A stretch of 64,000 nucleotides of DNA, from assembly GCA_020726505.1 (NCBI GenBank), contig JAHLEZ010000002.1:3162001-3226000 (forward strand), written 5' to 3'. The stretch comes from Leptodontidium sp. MPI-SDFR-AT-0119 (Eukaryota > Ascomycota > Leotiomycetes > Helotiales > Leptodontidiaceae). Positions 36,706-47,150 of this stretch are shown here, piece after piece. The notes under the pieces were generated by a model. It was not told where the DNA came from, did not search any database, and was given only the letters and a program-made list of their open reading frames with translations. A program made the translations under genes and the position numbers. Within the stretch, counting starts at the first letter, position 1. Each line of letters opens with the position of its first letter.

Positions 36706-36920
36706 GGTGGCAGTCACCAGGCGGCCTCTCCCACGACAAAGGGTGGCCGGTCATGATCGCCTGAGAAGTCATTTAATTGGGTATCTTTGGAACATTGCGT
36801 TGTTCAGCCACCTGGGACATGGTGTGGGAGTACAAAGCAAACGATGCGGGGTTGAGGGCACGTCTGGTGGCTGCACGTCAGCCTGATCCAACTGCACCGC
36901 AAGCTGAGGAACATTTGGTT

Positions 36921-39563
36921 CTAAATCAAAGAAATTTCCTCCATCTCCAACTCGTCCCGAGTAACCCTTTCTTCCAACAAACCATAAACAAAAGCATGCC
37001 CCACAACCTGATGTGTCACCGCCCCCTGTCTCCTTAGTACCAAAGGCATGTTTGCGCCTCTAAGATAATAGACTGCATCACCAACTTGCAACGACTGTGG
37101 CCCTAGACCAAGACAGCCAGAACTAGTAACAAACATCCGTCTCGAATGCAACCTCATCCCCAACTTCGCCTCAAAACTCTCAACATGTCTCTGAACACTC
37201 TCCCTCTCGGGACTCCCTTCCTTAAACCTATCCAGCACCCTCAAAGTCTCCTTCACTCTATCGGGTCCAGGAAACGCCCCTGAAGAATTCGCTTTCCAGA
37301 GATCCTCCAGCGCCTGTTGCGTGTTGTCGAGGAGCTCTGAAAGTCCTAGCTTGGCATGGAATTCGCTGTCTAGATTCTCAAGTCCTTTGAGGAAAATCTT
37401 TGTGATGGGATCATCTTTCTTAGATTGAGGCTGGTAAACACCGTCTTTTCCAAATGTGGCAAAATCGGAGACCATGTCGTCGATTTCGGCGGTGAATAGG
37501 GAAAACATGTCTGAGACGCCGTTGTTGGATATGTAATTCGCATTAGCGCCCCTTTCGATTAATGCTAGGTTGTTGATCATCCAGTCGCTAAACTCCAAGA
37601 CGGGGATCGAAGGTGCGGGGTTCTTTGAGTTGGAGTCGGGAGAGATTGTGAGGAGGGTACAAATGAAGACTTCGTCGATTGATGCAGAATATTGTTCTGG
37701 GACAACAACGGTTTTGAGGAGTTTGAGGATGCTGAGCCAGTTATGGGAGTCCTTGATCTCGTTGAAGGACGTTGATACTTCTATGATGCTGTCCAAATGA
37801 GCTCCCTCGACGTGGAGAATTCGGCCAGAGGAGTCGAGAGAGAAACACGGGGTTGTGTCAGCAGAAGCAATCTGCGGCAGATCTGTGCCATCGGTATCGG
37901 TATGGGTCACGTAATCCAGACTCTTTGGTAATAGACGTGTCTCCGAATCCGGGACCCATGAGGGAAGACCTTTGTTGATTCGATATTCAGCGTCTTCGAT
38001 TTGAGTAAGTATCTGTAAGTTGTTTGCCGCCTTGAGGTAAAGTTTAGAGAACTCCAGTGCCACATCCTCAGTTGTTTTTGAATAGCTGACGCTAGGTATA
38101 TCTACCACGTTCGTTTTGCCAGATAGGCGTCCATTCACAAGACCCAACATGGCGTAAAATTTATCCTGAGGTATGGTAGCGCCAAACTCTCTTCCGATGA
38201 CCAAAAGCTCCTGCCATGGAACACTAGTGTTCATTGCTCTCTTCTTCACTTCGATCAAGGAAGAAAGTTGCGAGCCGAATTCGACTGGCAAGCCGTCTTT
38301 CTTTGAGTTCAACCGATCCTCAACAGGAATGAACCTCGCGGCGTGGTCAGCCAAAAGAGCCCAAGGCTTTGTGCTCTGGAGGAATCTTGAAACGCGTACA
38401 AGATCCTCCCAGTGGAAATCTTTAGAACCACAGAGCATCGTCAAGTTCTTGGCGAGTACAACTTCCTGCACCACCCAAGCTCGATTGAAATAAGGACGAG
38501 AGAGTAGCGAGCTCAGACTTTCCCATCCTTTACTTGGTAGTTCCAAGATGAATGATGTGATGTCTCGAGCTATCTTCCCATAGTGCGCTTCGGGTATCGC
38601 AGCGAGTTTGCTTAGAAAGTTCAATGCTTCTTCCGTATAACTGTCTTCTGGTCCGAGCCAACTCAAAACTTTCTCTGCAGCCCGATATATATCGCCCATG
38701 ATCGCTACCTGTGCACCTCTCTCCTCAAGATCTTCTTGGTTGATGCAGATCTGATCAATCCAGATATCGTTCATGGGAGATGCACCTTGTCGCCTCTGAA
38801 ACTGCTGTAGAGCTCGAAAAAGATTGTAGGTGACGTAGAGACCGCGTTCATCGCACATAACTTGAAACTTTCGCCAAGATCTGTTGGGGTTGTATGACTG
38901 ATGTAATTGTGGACGATGGTCGGCCCAGACGTAGGATAGTGCGTTGAAAGAAGGATTATCCTTCAAATCGATTACGTGAAGAGTGAGTTCGAGGATACTA
39001 GAATCCTCTGCCGCAGGTTCGATTCGAAGAACTCTAATTGATGTCGGGGTCGGGAGTGCAGTGTAGCAGAAAGGCTCAAGATCCACAGCTACAGGTAACT
39101 TTTGCAATGCGTCCTGGGACCGCACGTCGGCATGCAATTTCTCACCCTTATCGAGCAGTGACCGAATTATCTGCCCATAATCTGGCAACGCATGCGCAGC
39201 ACGATCTTCCTCGGGACCTAACCCCTTTACAAGAGAAGCCATGTTCTCGACAATTGGGCGGATGTCCGCCACCATTTTTCCCGGGTCATGAGATGGATCA
39301 AAAGCGGCTTGGATCTTGTCTGATTTGTCGCCAGAGAGGAAATCTATAGCATTTGCCACTCCGGGAACAGTTCGGTTCAAATATCGCAGACTAGTTTCGA
39401 TGCTTTCCATTGATTCTTTAATGCTTTCTGAGGCTTTTCGAGCCTCATCAGATGTGGCGGAGTGTGGCAGTGGATTTTGAGATGAGGTTGATGCGCTGGA
39501 GAACTCGGATTCCATGGCAGCTTCCAAAGCTGCAAGGAAAGGGTCATCTTGAGGGTGGGCCAT
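36921..39563 (-). CDS. HET-domain (heterokaryon incompatibility) protein
   Basis: A single-exon minus-strand gene of 880 residues. The start is set at 39563 (MAHPQDDPF); the frame stays open upstream to 39884 but that extension lacks coding character. Residues 40-185 are helical and acidic. The HET domain (PF06985 type) covers about 210-370: NALSYVWADHRP, a Tyr/Asn segment VTYNLFRALQQF, then IWIDQICINQED, MGDIYRAAEKVLSWLG. The typical long C-terminal region follows, with RAWVVQEVVLAKNL and a final GDAVYYLRGANMPLVLR, as in many stand-alone HET proteins. Family knowledge: HET domains trigger cell death when incompatible individuals fuse, often partnered with NLRs. The gene is intact, with no RIP. 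An NLR gene on the same strand lies 2.1 kb upstream, with a retroelement fragment between them. Confidence 0.9.
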   Translation of the reverse strand: MAHPQDDPFLAALEAAMESEFSSASTSSQNPLPHSATSDEARKASESIKESMESIETSLRYLNRTVPGVANAIDFLSGDKSDKIQAAFDPSHDPGKMVADIRPIVENMASLVKGLGPEEDRAAHALPDYGQIIRSLLDKGEKLHADVRSQDALQKLPVAVDLEPFCYTALPTPTSIRVLRIEPAAEDSSILELTLHVIDLKDNPSFNALSYVWADHRPQLHQSYNPNRSWRKFQVMCDERGLYVTYNLFRALQQFQRRQGASPMNDIWIDQICINQEDLEERGAQVAIMGDIYRAAEKVLSWLGPEDSYTEEALNFLSKLAAIPEAHYGKIARDITSFILELPSKGWESLSSLLSRPYFNRAWVVQEVVLAKNLTMLCGSKDFHWEDLVRVSRFLQSTKPWALLADHAARFIPVEDRLNSKKDGLPVEFGSQLSSLIEVKKRAMNTSVPWQELLVIGREFGATIPQDKFYAMLGLVNGRLSGKTNVVDIPSVSYSKTTEDVALEFSKLYLKAANNLQILTQIEDAEYRINKGLPSWVPDSETRLLPKSLDYVTHTDTDGTDLPQIASADTTPCFSLDSSGRILHVEGAHLDSIIEVSTSFNEIKDSHNWLSILKLLKTVVVPEQYSASIDEVFICTLLTISPDSNSKNPAPSIPVLEFSDWMINNLALIERGANANYISNNGVSDMFSLFTAEIDDMVSDFATFGKDGVYQPQSKKDDPITKIFLKGLENLDSEFHAKLGLSELLDNTQQALEDLWKANSSGAFPGPDRVKETLRVLDRFKEGSPERESVQRHVESFEAKLGMRLHSRRMFVTSSGCLGLGPQSLQVGDAVYYLRGANMPLVLRRQGAVTHQVVGHAFVYGLLEERVTRDELEMEEISLI

Positions 39564-40593
39564 GGAGATGTTGGATAACGTAGGTAGCTTCGAAAATAAT
39601 GCACTTTGGTGTGGACTACGTATCTTCGTGGATCTGAAGAGGTGAACGGGAGAGCCAAGATTCAGGATCGCGGGGTAGGTGATCCTACAAGGCTGCCTAA
39701 AGCTGATCCCAACCTTGTGAAATATCACCAGCCAGTGTTCTGAAATTGACACGTTGTTGAGCATGAGGTTGATAGATGTTAAATATCTGCGCGGGTGCGA
39801 GAGTTTTGGGTTTGTTTCGAGAGCAAGTAACAGATGGATGGAGATGCAGAGCCTCACTGATTCGAGCGGGGTAAGAACTTGCAATTGTTCGGTGACAGGT
39901 TCGGCCTAGGATAATTCGAGGCGGGTTTGGAAGGGCTACCGAGCCAAATATTGCACATTGAATCCCCAATTTCCACATTCGAGCCCTTTCTCCTCTGGAT
40001 ATGGCGGATCATCGTATGGACCTCTACTCCTGGACGCAAATGCTAACTTCCATTGTCACAGGGGTAAACACCACAACACAGTCCATCTCACGGCAGTTTT
40101 CTTTCACAAGCATGCATAATAGGTGTTTTCATCAATTTAATTAAGTGTCTCTGTTCAAGGCATCGGGATGAGAACTGGACGAACTGCGTGGGAGCAAGCA
40201 AGAACCAAGAAACATGACACAGTTCTAGACTCCCATTCATTAGTGACGAGCTCTATTCTGCCAATCTGCTCAGCTCAGAAAGCCTGGTTGTAAACATCGA
40301 TCCTCGGGAAGGTCGATTGAAGTTTCTGAACGCTATCAGGCTCCTTGAGGAACCAACTTACGGAGGTGGAGAAGGCGGAGGATTGTCGGTCGATGTATTA
40401 TCGGCCACATTGCTAGCTGCTTCGGAGGGCATTTCAAGGCCATCCAAAGGAGTCTGTCTAACTGGACAAAGTAATAAGAAATCAAAGCGTCGAGTGCTGT
40501 GCAAAATATTTGCTTTTCCAAAAGCTCCCCAACTTTAAGAACATCTCCCATTGAAGCACGTCCTGAACGAACCCTAACCACGTCTCAGAGGAG
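39564..40593. other. HET-gene upstream region
   Basis: The first 300 bp can be translated as an N-terminal extension of the HET frame, but the sequence reads as 5' UTR/promoter. Between 39890 and 40593 no coding or repeat feature is recognised. Confidence 0.4.
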
Positions 40594-41085
40594 CTACCTA
40601 AGAGCCCCCGTTCGCCTCCTTGAGCCTTTTGGAACTCTGACTTGGCTCAGGTACACTACTTTGTGCAGTAAGGTCATCCAGCTGTGTTTTACAACTTGAG
40701 CATGAGGCATGGAATAATGTACAGTACAGTAGCAAACGTCAGGAGTCGGGTCTCCAGGGGGATCGTCAGGGGTTCTTCCTGAGTTGGTTTGAGAGGCAGT
40801 AAGAACTGCGAGCATTGCCTCGATCCTCGTAAGGCTCGATTGGAGCTCCCTTTGCTTATTCGCCTGGCTCCTTGATCGATCATGGACAGCTTGGAAGAGT
40901 CCTTTCAAAACATCAGGGTTGTTATAATCGGTTTCGTCCCGACCTTTGCCTTTGTTTCGACGTGTAGAAACGTTGTTGTTGGCAGGAGAAGCAACGGGAG
41001 TTTCCGAGGTTGAGAAGGCTCCGAATAAGCCTGTGTTGGTAGGAGGCCCTGATCCAGAGGGCTCTCCAGCAGTTGGTCGAGACAT
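40594..41085 (-). pseudogene. Truncated gag-like frame, 163 codons
   Basis: Starts MSRPTAGEPSGSGPP at 41085, 78 bp inside the putative LTR. It is Ser/Pro/Thr-rich, then has STRRNKGKGRDE and a helix RSQANKQRELQSSLTRIEAM, a common design of fungal Ty3/Gypsy Gag N termini. No capsid or knuckle follows; the frame ends in unrelated-looking sequence. It could also be a small orphan gene, but its position after an LTR favours gag. Confidence 0.45.
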
Positions 41086-41162
41086 GACGAGTCTCGGTAG
41101 AAACGAGTATCTGACTCGGGGCAGTATCGAGGGGGTATTGTACTAGATCAAGAGGTTCCGGG

Positions 41163-41627
41163 TGTGAAAACACTCCTCAAGATCCGTCCACAGCAACCTC
41201 TGTGCGGAGGGGGTTATTTGGAGTATCGTCAACGAAGACTACTCCCGAGTAACTAGTTGCGACGTGCTGAACCAAACCCTGGTTCCTAGCTGTCAAGAGA
41301 TCTCTGGAATCTTGACTCTTTGAAATTCGTGGACTGAATCTCTGGGTGAAATATTGTAAAGGCCGTCTCCGGCGGAAGTGATCTTCTTGTTTAATGTAAC
41401 GACACTAGCCAAGATAGCAGTGCAAGAGGTATATGGGAGTACATTGGCTGAGGCTATCGAGAACTAATAGGTCTGATACGAAGGAAACAAGAAGATAGGG
41501 GAGGAAAAGGAGTCTGAGGGAGGACCTCCTTATATACACGATCTGCCACCGAAACCCCCCTGGCGCTAGTTCAACTCGCTATGACCCTATTCCCCTGAAT
41601 GCCAGAACACGTGAGTCGATCGTCACA
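41163..41627 (-). repeat. Putative 5' LTR of the fragment
   Basis: Minus-strand sequence from TGTGACGATC (41627) to TTTTCACA (41163), about 465 bp. The ends are short inverted repeats. A TATATAAGGAGG TATA box lies at about 41525-41540. There is no second copy in the window to confirm the ends. Confidence 0.5.
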
Positions 41628-41700
41628 ATTCTACGCCCAGAATCGCTTCAATTTCACATGGCCACCCCTGAGGACGCAGCCTCGTTCCTCGGGACGCAGC

Positions 41701-44700
41701 TTAACTACTGGGCAGAGAGGTAGCCTCGCCATTATCCAACTCGTCGTCCCACTCTATCCAGCGGCAGTCGAAGTATGTCTCGACTTTACAGTACAGATCG
41801 TAGAGACTGCAAGGCTCACCAATGGGATTACACAAGCTTATGTTAGGTCCCTTATAGTCTTCTGGCCTAAATCGTGCTCCGGCACTAAGTAGAAGTTCTA
41901 CTGGATCTGTACGGCGAGCCTCACTATAAAACTCACCACAGAATGCAGCGCCGAGAGCAGTGCCAAACTGCCCGCCAACAACGTCAAGCTCTGCGCCAGC
42001 TTGTATGAGGAACTTGATTATAGCGTCATCGGGTTTCGGCTTCGGGTAGTCCCAACCGGTGGCTGCACAGAGAGCTGTATGGAATGGCCCATCTACCGTC
42101 AAGTTTATGTCGGCGTTCCGCTCGAGCAGGAGCCGGACCACATCAAGGTATCTCCAAGAAACGGCCGATATTAACGGCGACGCTAGTGCGAACTGCCGGC
42201 CTCGGACGATGTTTGGGTCTGCGCCATTCTCAAGCAGCAGTCTGACGAATTCGACGTCCCTCAACACTCTCCCCTGCATAATGGGGGCGTAGAAGTCACC
42301 GCCTGTGTTGATTCGGGCCTGGTGCTGGATCAGCAGCTGCGCAACTTCGCGGTGTCCATATTCAGCAGCTGCTGGTAGTGGGGAATAGGCCGACTCCGGT
42401 TTGGGGTTGACCTCTCCCCCCTTCTGGAGCAACTGCTTGCATAACGGAAGATTGCCAGTTCGAGCGGCCAGGCTGAGGAGGGTCTCACCCAGCTCGTTTC
42501 GCGCAGTTACATGGACAGCGTCACGTTCCAGCCAGTCTGATACGACGGCTTGCAGTCCCACGTACACACATACGGCTTCCGGTGATGAATGTGGCCGGCA
42601 GCGAGCCTCAATTTTGTTGTCCCACCCCAAAAGCTCTGGGCAGAATGCCTGATTGCCACTCAAAGCCGCGTCCCGTGTAATCCACTCGCACCATTTCCGA
42701 TAGTAAGGACTAGAATTCCCTGGATTGCCCAAGAATTCTCGCAGGACCTCAGGGACCGCTATGTGGTGCAGCTCGCTGTTGAGAGCTCGAAAATGTATGA
42801 ACCAACCAGCAGCATAAGTCGGGATAATGCCCCCTGCATGTTTGCGTTGGTCTCTTCTCCTGACGGCTCTGTCCAAAAGCCAGTTCGAATATTCGGTTTC
42901 AACGTCTGGCGAAATGGGTTTTGTCCACTTGTCGGCCTTGTCTTCTTCTTCATGCGCGGCGAGGCATTTGTCTTCAATCTGCTCGATGGCATTGCTTCCG
43001 ATGATGTCGCTGAAGCGTTCCTCCTCCGGCCAGAATGCATAGTCGCGATTCAGCCGGTGCGAAATCTGCAGACTGGACATCCAGACCCCAAGGCAAACAC
43101 GGCCAACTACTCTGTGTGCCGTCTTGACACTCCAGTGGTGTGTCTGGAAGTACTCCTGGACAGACAGATGAGAGAAGTGACAGTAGTTGCTTCCATACTC
43201 GTCCTCTATCTTTATGAGATTTTGACAGATGTTGACGATGTAATCAATTGTGACATCGGTTTTTAGAGTAAAACCAGTCTCCGGGTCCTGGCAGACGGCA
43301 AATTCAAGCATCTGCGGTGTCAATGGCTGCCAGGAGCACATCAACCACTGGAAGGTGCGTTGAGCTATGACCTTTGCCCGTCCTCGCTTCCCCTGAATGG
43401 TCTGCCAGACCTTGTCGTAGGCGTTCTTGAGTCCCTCTGGAAGGTCATCAAGGTAGACTTGAATGTCGCTGTTGTTCCTTAAGCTCAGTAGTTCGTCGAT
43501 ATGTATTGCCGCCCACTGGAACCTGTTAAGCCATGAGCCAATGACATAATTGATGAAAAAGAAGTGCCCGAAATCTTACATGCCCCGGCCCTTCCGTTTG
43601 AACATATCTATAATATTCCGTCTAACACTGCTCAACAAGTACTTCTGGCACCATTTGTTGCCGCTAAGCTTGAACTCGACAAACGTTTCGATGTCGTTCT
43701 TGTTGTCGTCACTGCAGACCTCGATGTGATAACCTCCTTGATAAGCATCTGCTAGATCCGTATCATTCCGACTCGCCAAAAAGATCTTCAGCAATCCTGA
43801 ATCTGCCAACCGGAGCTTTTCCATCGCGACCATAAGTTCTTGACGTGTTTCGTGATCGCACTCGTCGAGGCCGTCGACCACGAGTGTTACTTGAGGGTAA
43901 GAGTTAACAAGTTCGAGGAGGGCCGACTCACTCTCTTCGAATGTAAGTCCATCCGATGGAAACCCCCGTGCTCGTTTGCTTCGATACATCTCTGCAACTA
44001 CCGGCATTATGCGTCTATCATCTGAGCTGCTTAATGGTGCGGAGAGTTGCTTGACGAAGCTGCGCAGAATTGCGAGGGGTTTACGATGACTGGACCGGTT
44101 GGCATCACAGTAGAAGTACGCTAGTCCCTCCTCGTTCTGGGGATCATCAAGACGTTGGTAAACATCGTCTACCACTTTAGTCGAGAGCTTTGTCTTTCCG
44201 GCCCCGGCTGGAAAAAAAAAAAGGTGGTCAATATACAGGGAACCTTGCCAATCATGACAGGAAGGATGAAACAGGTTAGACTTACGAATCCCATGTAACC
44301 AGAGAATCATCGACGCTGGCGAGTCCCTCCACTCCAGGTATTGGCTTCGTGCCAAGAGCCAGTCTCCGGTTCCCCCCAACCGACCCTTTCTGGCATTGTA
44401 GTGGTCCGTCTCGTAATGGATTGTTGAAATCCACTGTAAGATCTTGCAACGCTCGCGAGCTTCTGCTATTTGCCATAAGTGTGCCACACGTAAGTCTGTC
44501 CGAATAACAGGGGCGTTCACAATTTCCTCCGTGTTCCGCAACTGCGCTTTCAGATCGTCTCGTCCAAGTCGAGCCAAGTGATGTTCTTAGTTCGAGACGC
44601 TAATTTCCGCCCGCCTCTCCAAAGCTTGGAGTTTCGAGCCATATGCCTCAAACGCATCCGGATGGAAAATGGCATATGCGGCCCTCTTCGCCGTTGCTTT

Positions 44701-45354
44701 CTCGAGGAAAGACATAGAATGGGCAAGGAAAGACAGAATCTCTGAGTAGAGATCTACGAGTGCCGACTCTATACATGAAAAAGTGGACAACTCGGCCATG
44801 TGTTGTAGGGAGGTATCTCGGCCGCGTAGATACAGGCTCTCGTAAATCCCTCCGCGGAGGATCAGATGGCTAACCATTTCCATGCCAACGAGGAGGTGAT
44901 TGTAAAGTTCATTCTCGGCCGCGACGGCCTAAAAGCCTTTGGCATTAGAGACAGGCAGGCAGGTAATTAGAATGTCATGAAGTCAACGTACCTGAATGAC
45001 AAACCGCACGACGGCCCACGGCAGCGCCGCATGAACCGGGTCGAAGCTAACAGCAACGTCTCCAATGCCCTGATATCGCCTCAGCCAAGCCGCTATATTG
45101 CCGGCCACGGCACGGAGCTTGTATTCCCTGCCACGAAAGCGAACTTTCAAACCCTTAGCCACGGCAAGAGCTTGCTTCTCGGCCGCCAGCTTCTGCAGCT
45201 GATCGAGAAGATCCTGACAAGAGCAGGAACAGTTGCGTGCCGCTTCAGTGATCAAAGCTCCGTCCTTCGCTGGCAGCTTTCGCAGCGCTTTGGCCCACAG
45301 GTCGGGCTGTTGTGAGGCAGCGTCGCCGCTGGGGCCATCCGTCTCGGAGCTCAT
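41701..45354 (-). CDS. NACHT-ankyrin NLR-like protein, with one in-frame stop
   Basis: Four minus-strand exons, 45354-44992, 44928-44286, 44207-43580 and 43522-41701, sum to 1,152 codons; introns are 63, 78 and 57 bp with good sites. Exon 1 and most of exon 2 encode a helical N-terminal domain (DLWAKALRKLP, FDPVHAALPWAVVRFVIQ, AENELYNHLLVGMEMV) matching the NACHT-N (PF17100) type. The exon 2/3 junction rebuilds the Walker A LHGIPGAGKTKLS. Walker B is VTLVVDGLDECD, and a SRND sensor follows. Exon 4 has a winged-helix-like VCQDPETGF region, CHFSHLSVQEYF, then about five ankyrin repeats (for example ELGETLLSLAARTGNLPLCK, RLLLENGADPN, LLLERNADIN). A TAA at 44589-44587 breaks exon 2 between the N domain and NACHT. 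A 57 bp in-frame intron (44598-44542, weak GTCTCG donor) would remove it. Family role: allorecognition or immune-like receptor. Confidence 0.85.
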
Positions 45355-45746
45355 GGCTTCAGGTTACCGAAATCACGATGTGCATAGATGGGCTGGGAGG
45401 AATGAGGCATGAGGCTCGCAGTTGATTATAACGATTTCTGGGAAGTCAGTTGCCAGCGCCTCGGCGTAACTAACTTGGACGCCTCGCCTTGCGTCCAATT
45501 AAAGAAGACGAAGACGCGCGGAGGGGAGAGGCTCATTCATTGCCCCTGCCCATGTGCACGACGATAAAGGGTAATTAGTCCACGAAGCTGTGGCCGACGT
45601 TTCACCCGCACCGCCGATCTTAACCGCCACACAAGTACGGGTCATAGGAATGCGCTCCAGGCACCGGCGCGTAGCTGCTTGGAGGACAGGCGAGGAGGAG
45701 GAAGGCTTGGGCAGGCTGACTTGGGCGGAGGCTAGGCTGGGCGAAG

Positions 45747-46307
45747 TCATACGCTGACTTGATCTTCGGGTGTGCCCTGGCTATATATGAACTCATCCTC
45801 GCTGACTTGCACTTTCACTTGCCCTGGCTCCTGGTCCACACCAGTGAACCTTCGTTTCATTGCGTCTGAAAGACTCTGCCGGGCGGACAATGTCGTCAGT
45901 CTTTTCACACAGTTCACGCAGTTTTCCAGATAGAGGACGTCCATGAAGAACGTATGGAGTGACGGGATCAGACCCTCAACCATACTTAGTTTGCTCCATA
46001 TGTCCTCGCGCTCACTATCGTCGAAGGCACTGAAGATCTCGCCGGCTCGAAGTTGGCTCTGCAGTATCTTGGCATCCGTCGTTGACGCTCGCGGTGCTCT
46101 CATCTGCAAGGCCTGTACCGTAGCTGTGTCGATTCTTGACATTGCGTCCCTGTTGCCTCGAACCAATCCGGACCAGACTCTCTTGATGTGACGAAGGTAA
46201 TGTAGGATCTCCTGTTCCCACAGCGTTAGCAGATCACCGATCACGTCAGAATCACCCACCTCGTCACATCTCAACGGCAACACCTTATGCATCGTGCTGA
46301 GCTTCAT
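45747..46307 (-). pseudogene. DUF3723-type protein, C-terminal remnant
   Basis: A 186-codon minus-strand frame contains WEQEILHYLRHIKRVWSGL, ATVQALQMRAPRAST, GEIFSAFDDSEREDIWSKL, LIPSLHTFFMDVLYLENCVN and a KRRFTG segment, which I recognise as the C-terminal half of fungal DUF3723 proteins. The expected large N-terminal part is absent upstream, where sequence to 47150 shows no continuation. Downstream, another short frame (45750-45499) does not match the family. It is probably a transposon-associated gene remnant. The family's function is unknown. Lies 393 bp upstream of the NLR gene, same strand. Confidence 0.6.
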
Positions 46308-47150
46308 ATAACTACGGGTGCCGTGACCAAGCCGTGAAGACCCAAGATGCTCCTATCATTCATGATGTGACTCGTATCCCTTCAATAATTATAGAGAGTG
46401 TTTCTTGGACTAAGAAAGCCTACGGACTTGTCTACTAGCTGACCCCGACCTCCTTCAGCAGTAGCAATGCAGCAGGCGTACTGTTGTAGTCTAACATGGA
46501 TTGGGGGCCTGGGGCGTGTAGCCAATATTGGTTCCGCACGAACACCACTGGCCATAATACGAAATACTTTGGCTGGAATTGAACATGAGTGGAGCTGATA
46601 ATAACCCCGGCTTCACTACTCCAATGAGGGCTTATCGTAAACGTGGTAGCATCGAGAATCTCCTTACTGGGTGCTTCCAGTCATTATTGACACGTGTATG
46701 TACAGCTCTCGCCTCGGAACTACGTTAAGATACGGCTCGTCCCATCACAACATGGCCAAGCAACAGAATCAGTCTAGTGAATGCACCACTAACGTCGAGA
46801 TAAGACAAGCTCGACATCGACCGCACTACTAATAGGAGGTATCATCCTTACAGCTCGTCGACTTTGGCATGTGGCGCGGACTAAGCACGTCTTCTTATTC
46901 TTGCTACATAGAGGGATTAGCTAAAGCAGTTTTGGGTAGTACAGTACTATACAGTAATCCCCAGGCGTGAACGTCAGCCATGCATTACAATAATAGATAC
47001 AGATAGTGGGCAACGAACTCTACAGTATAGTAAGCATGAGTTAAATTCCTTTAACTTACCTTCTCCCCACTTTACATATTCTAACTAGCTACATCGTCTA
47101 TAGCTTTACTCCTCCACTCTCCATCCTAGCCAGCCTAAACAGAGCTAGTA
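46308..47150. other. Spacer between DUF3723 remnant and C2H2 pseudogene
   Basis: No long frame or repeat is recognised. Composition shifts to AT-rich toward 47000, the beginning of RIP-affected sequence on this side. Confidence 0.4.

Larger units (their letters stand above)
40594..41627 (-). mobile_element. 5' end fragment of an LTR retrotransposon (LTR plus partial gag)
   Basis: Read on the minus strand this is a promoter-bearing LTR followed by a leader and a gag-like start. No RT, integrase or second LTR is found, so the element was cut off. The sequence is GC-balanced and not RIP-mutated, as expected for a piece without a second copy or a very recent one. Confidence 0.55.

Noticed and set aside
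36037..36717. 226-codon minus-strand frame spanning repeat copy 1
   Set aside because: The homologous copy at 48.3 kb does not keep the frame, and the translation is low-complexity (Ser/Thr/His/Pro) without a domain. Treated as repeat, not gene.
39564..39884. N-terminal extension of the HET protein
   Set aside because: Open but looks like 5' UTR; MAHPQDDPF at 39563 fits as a start and the extension has no family resemblance.
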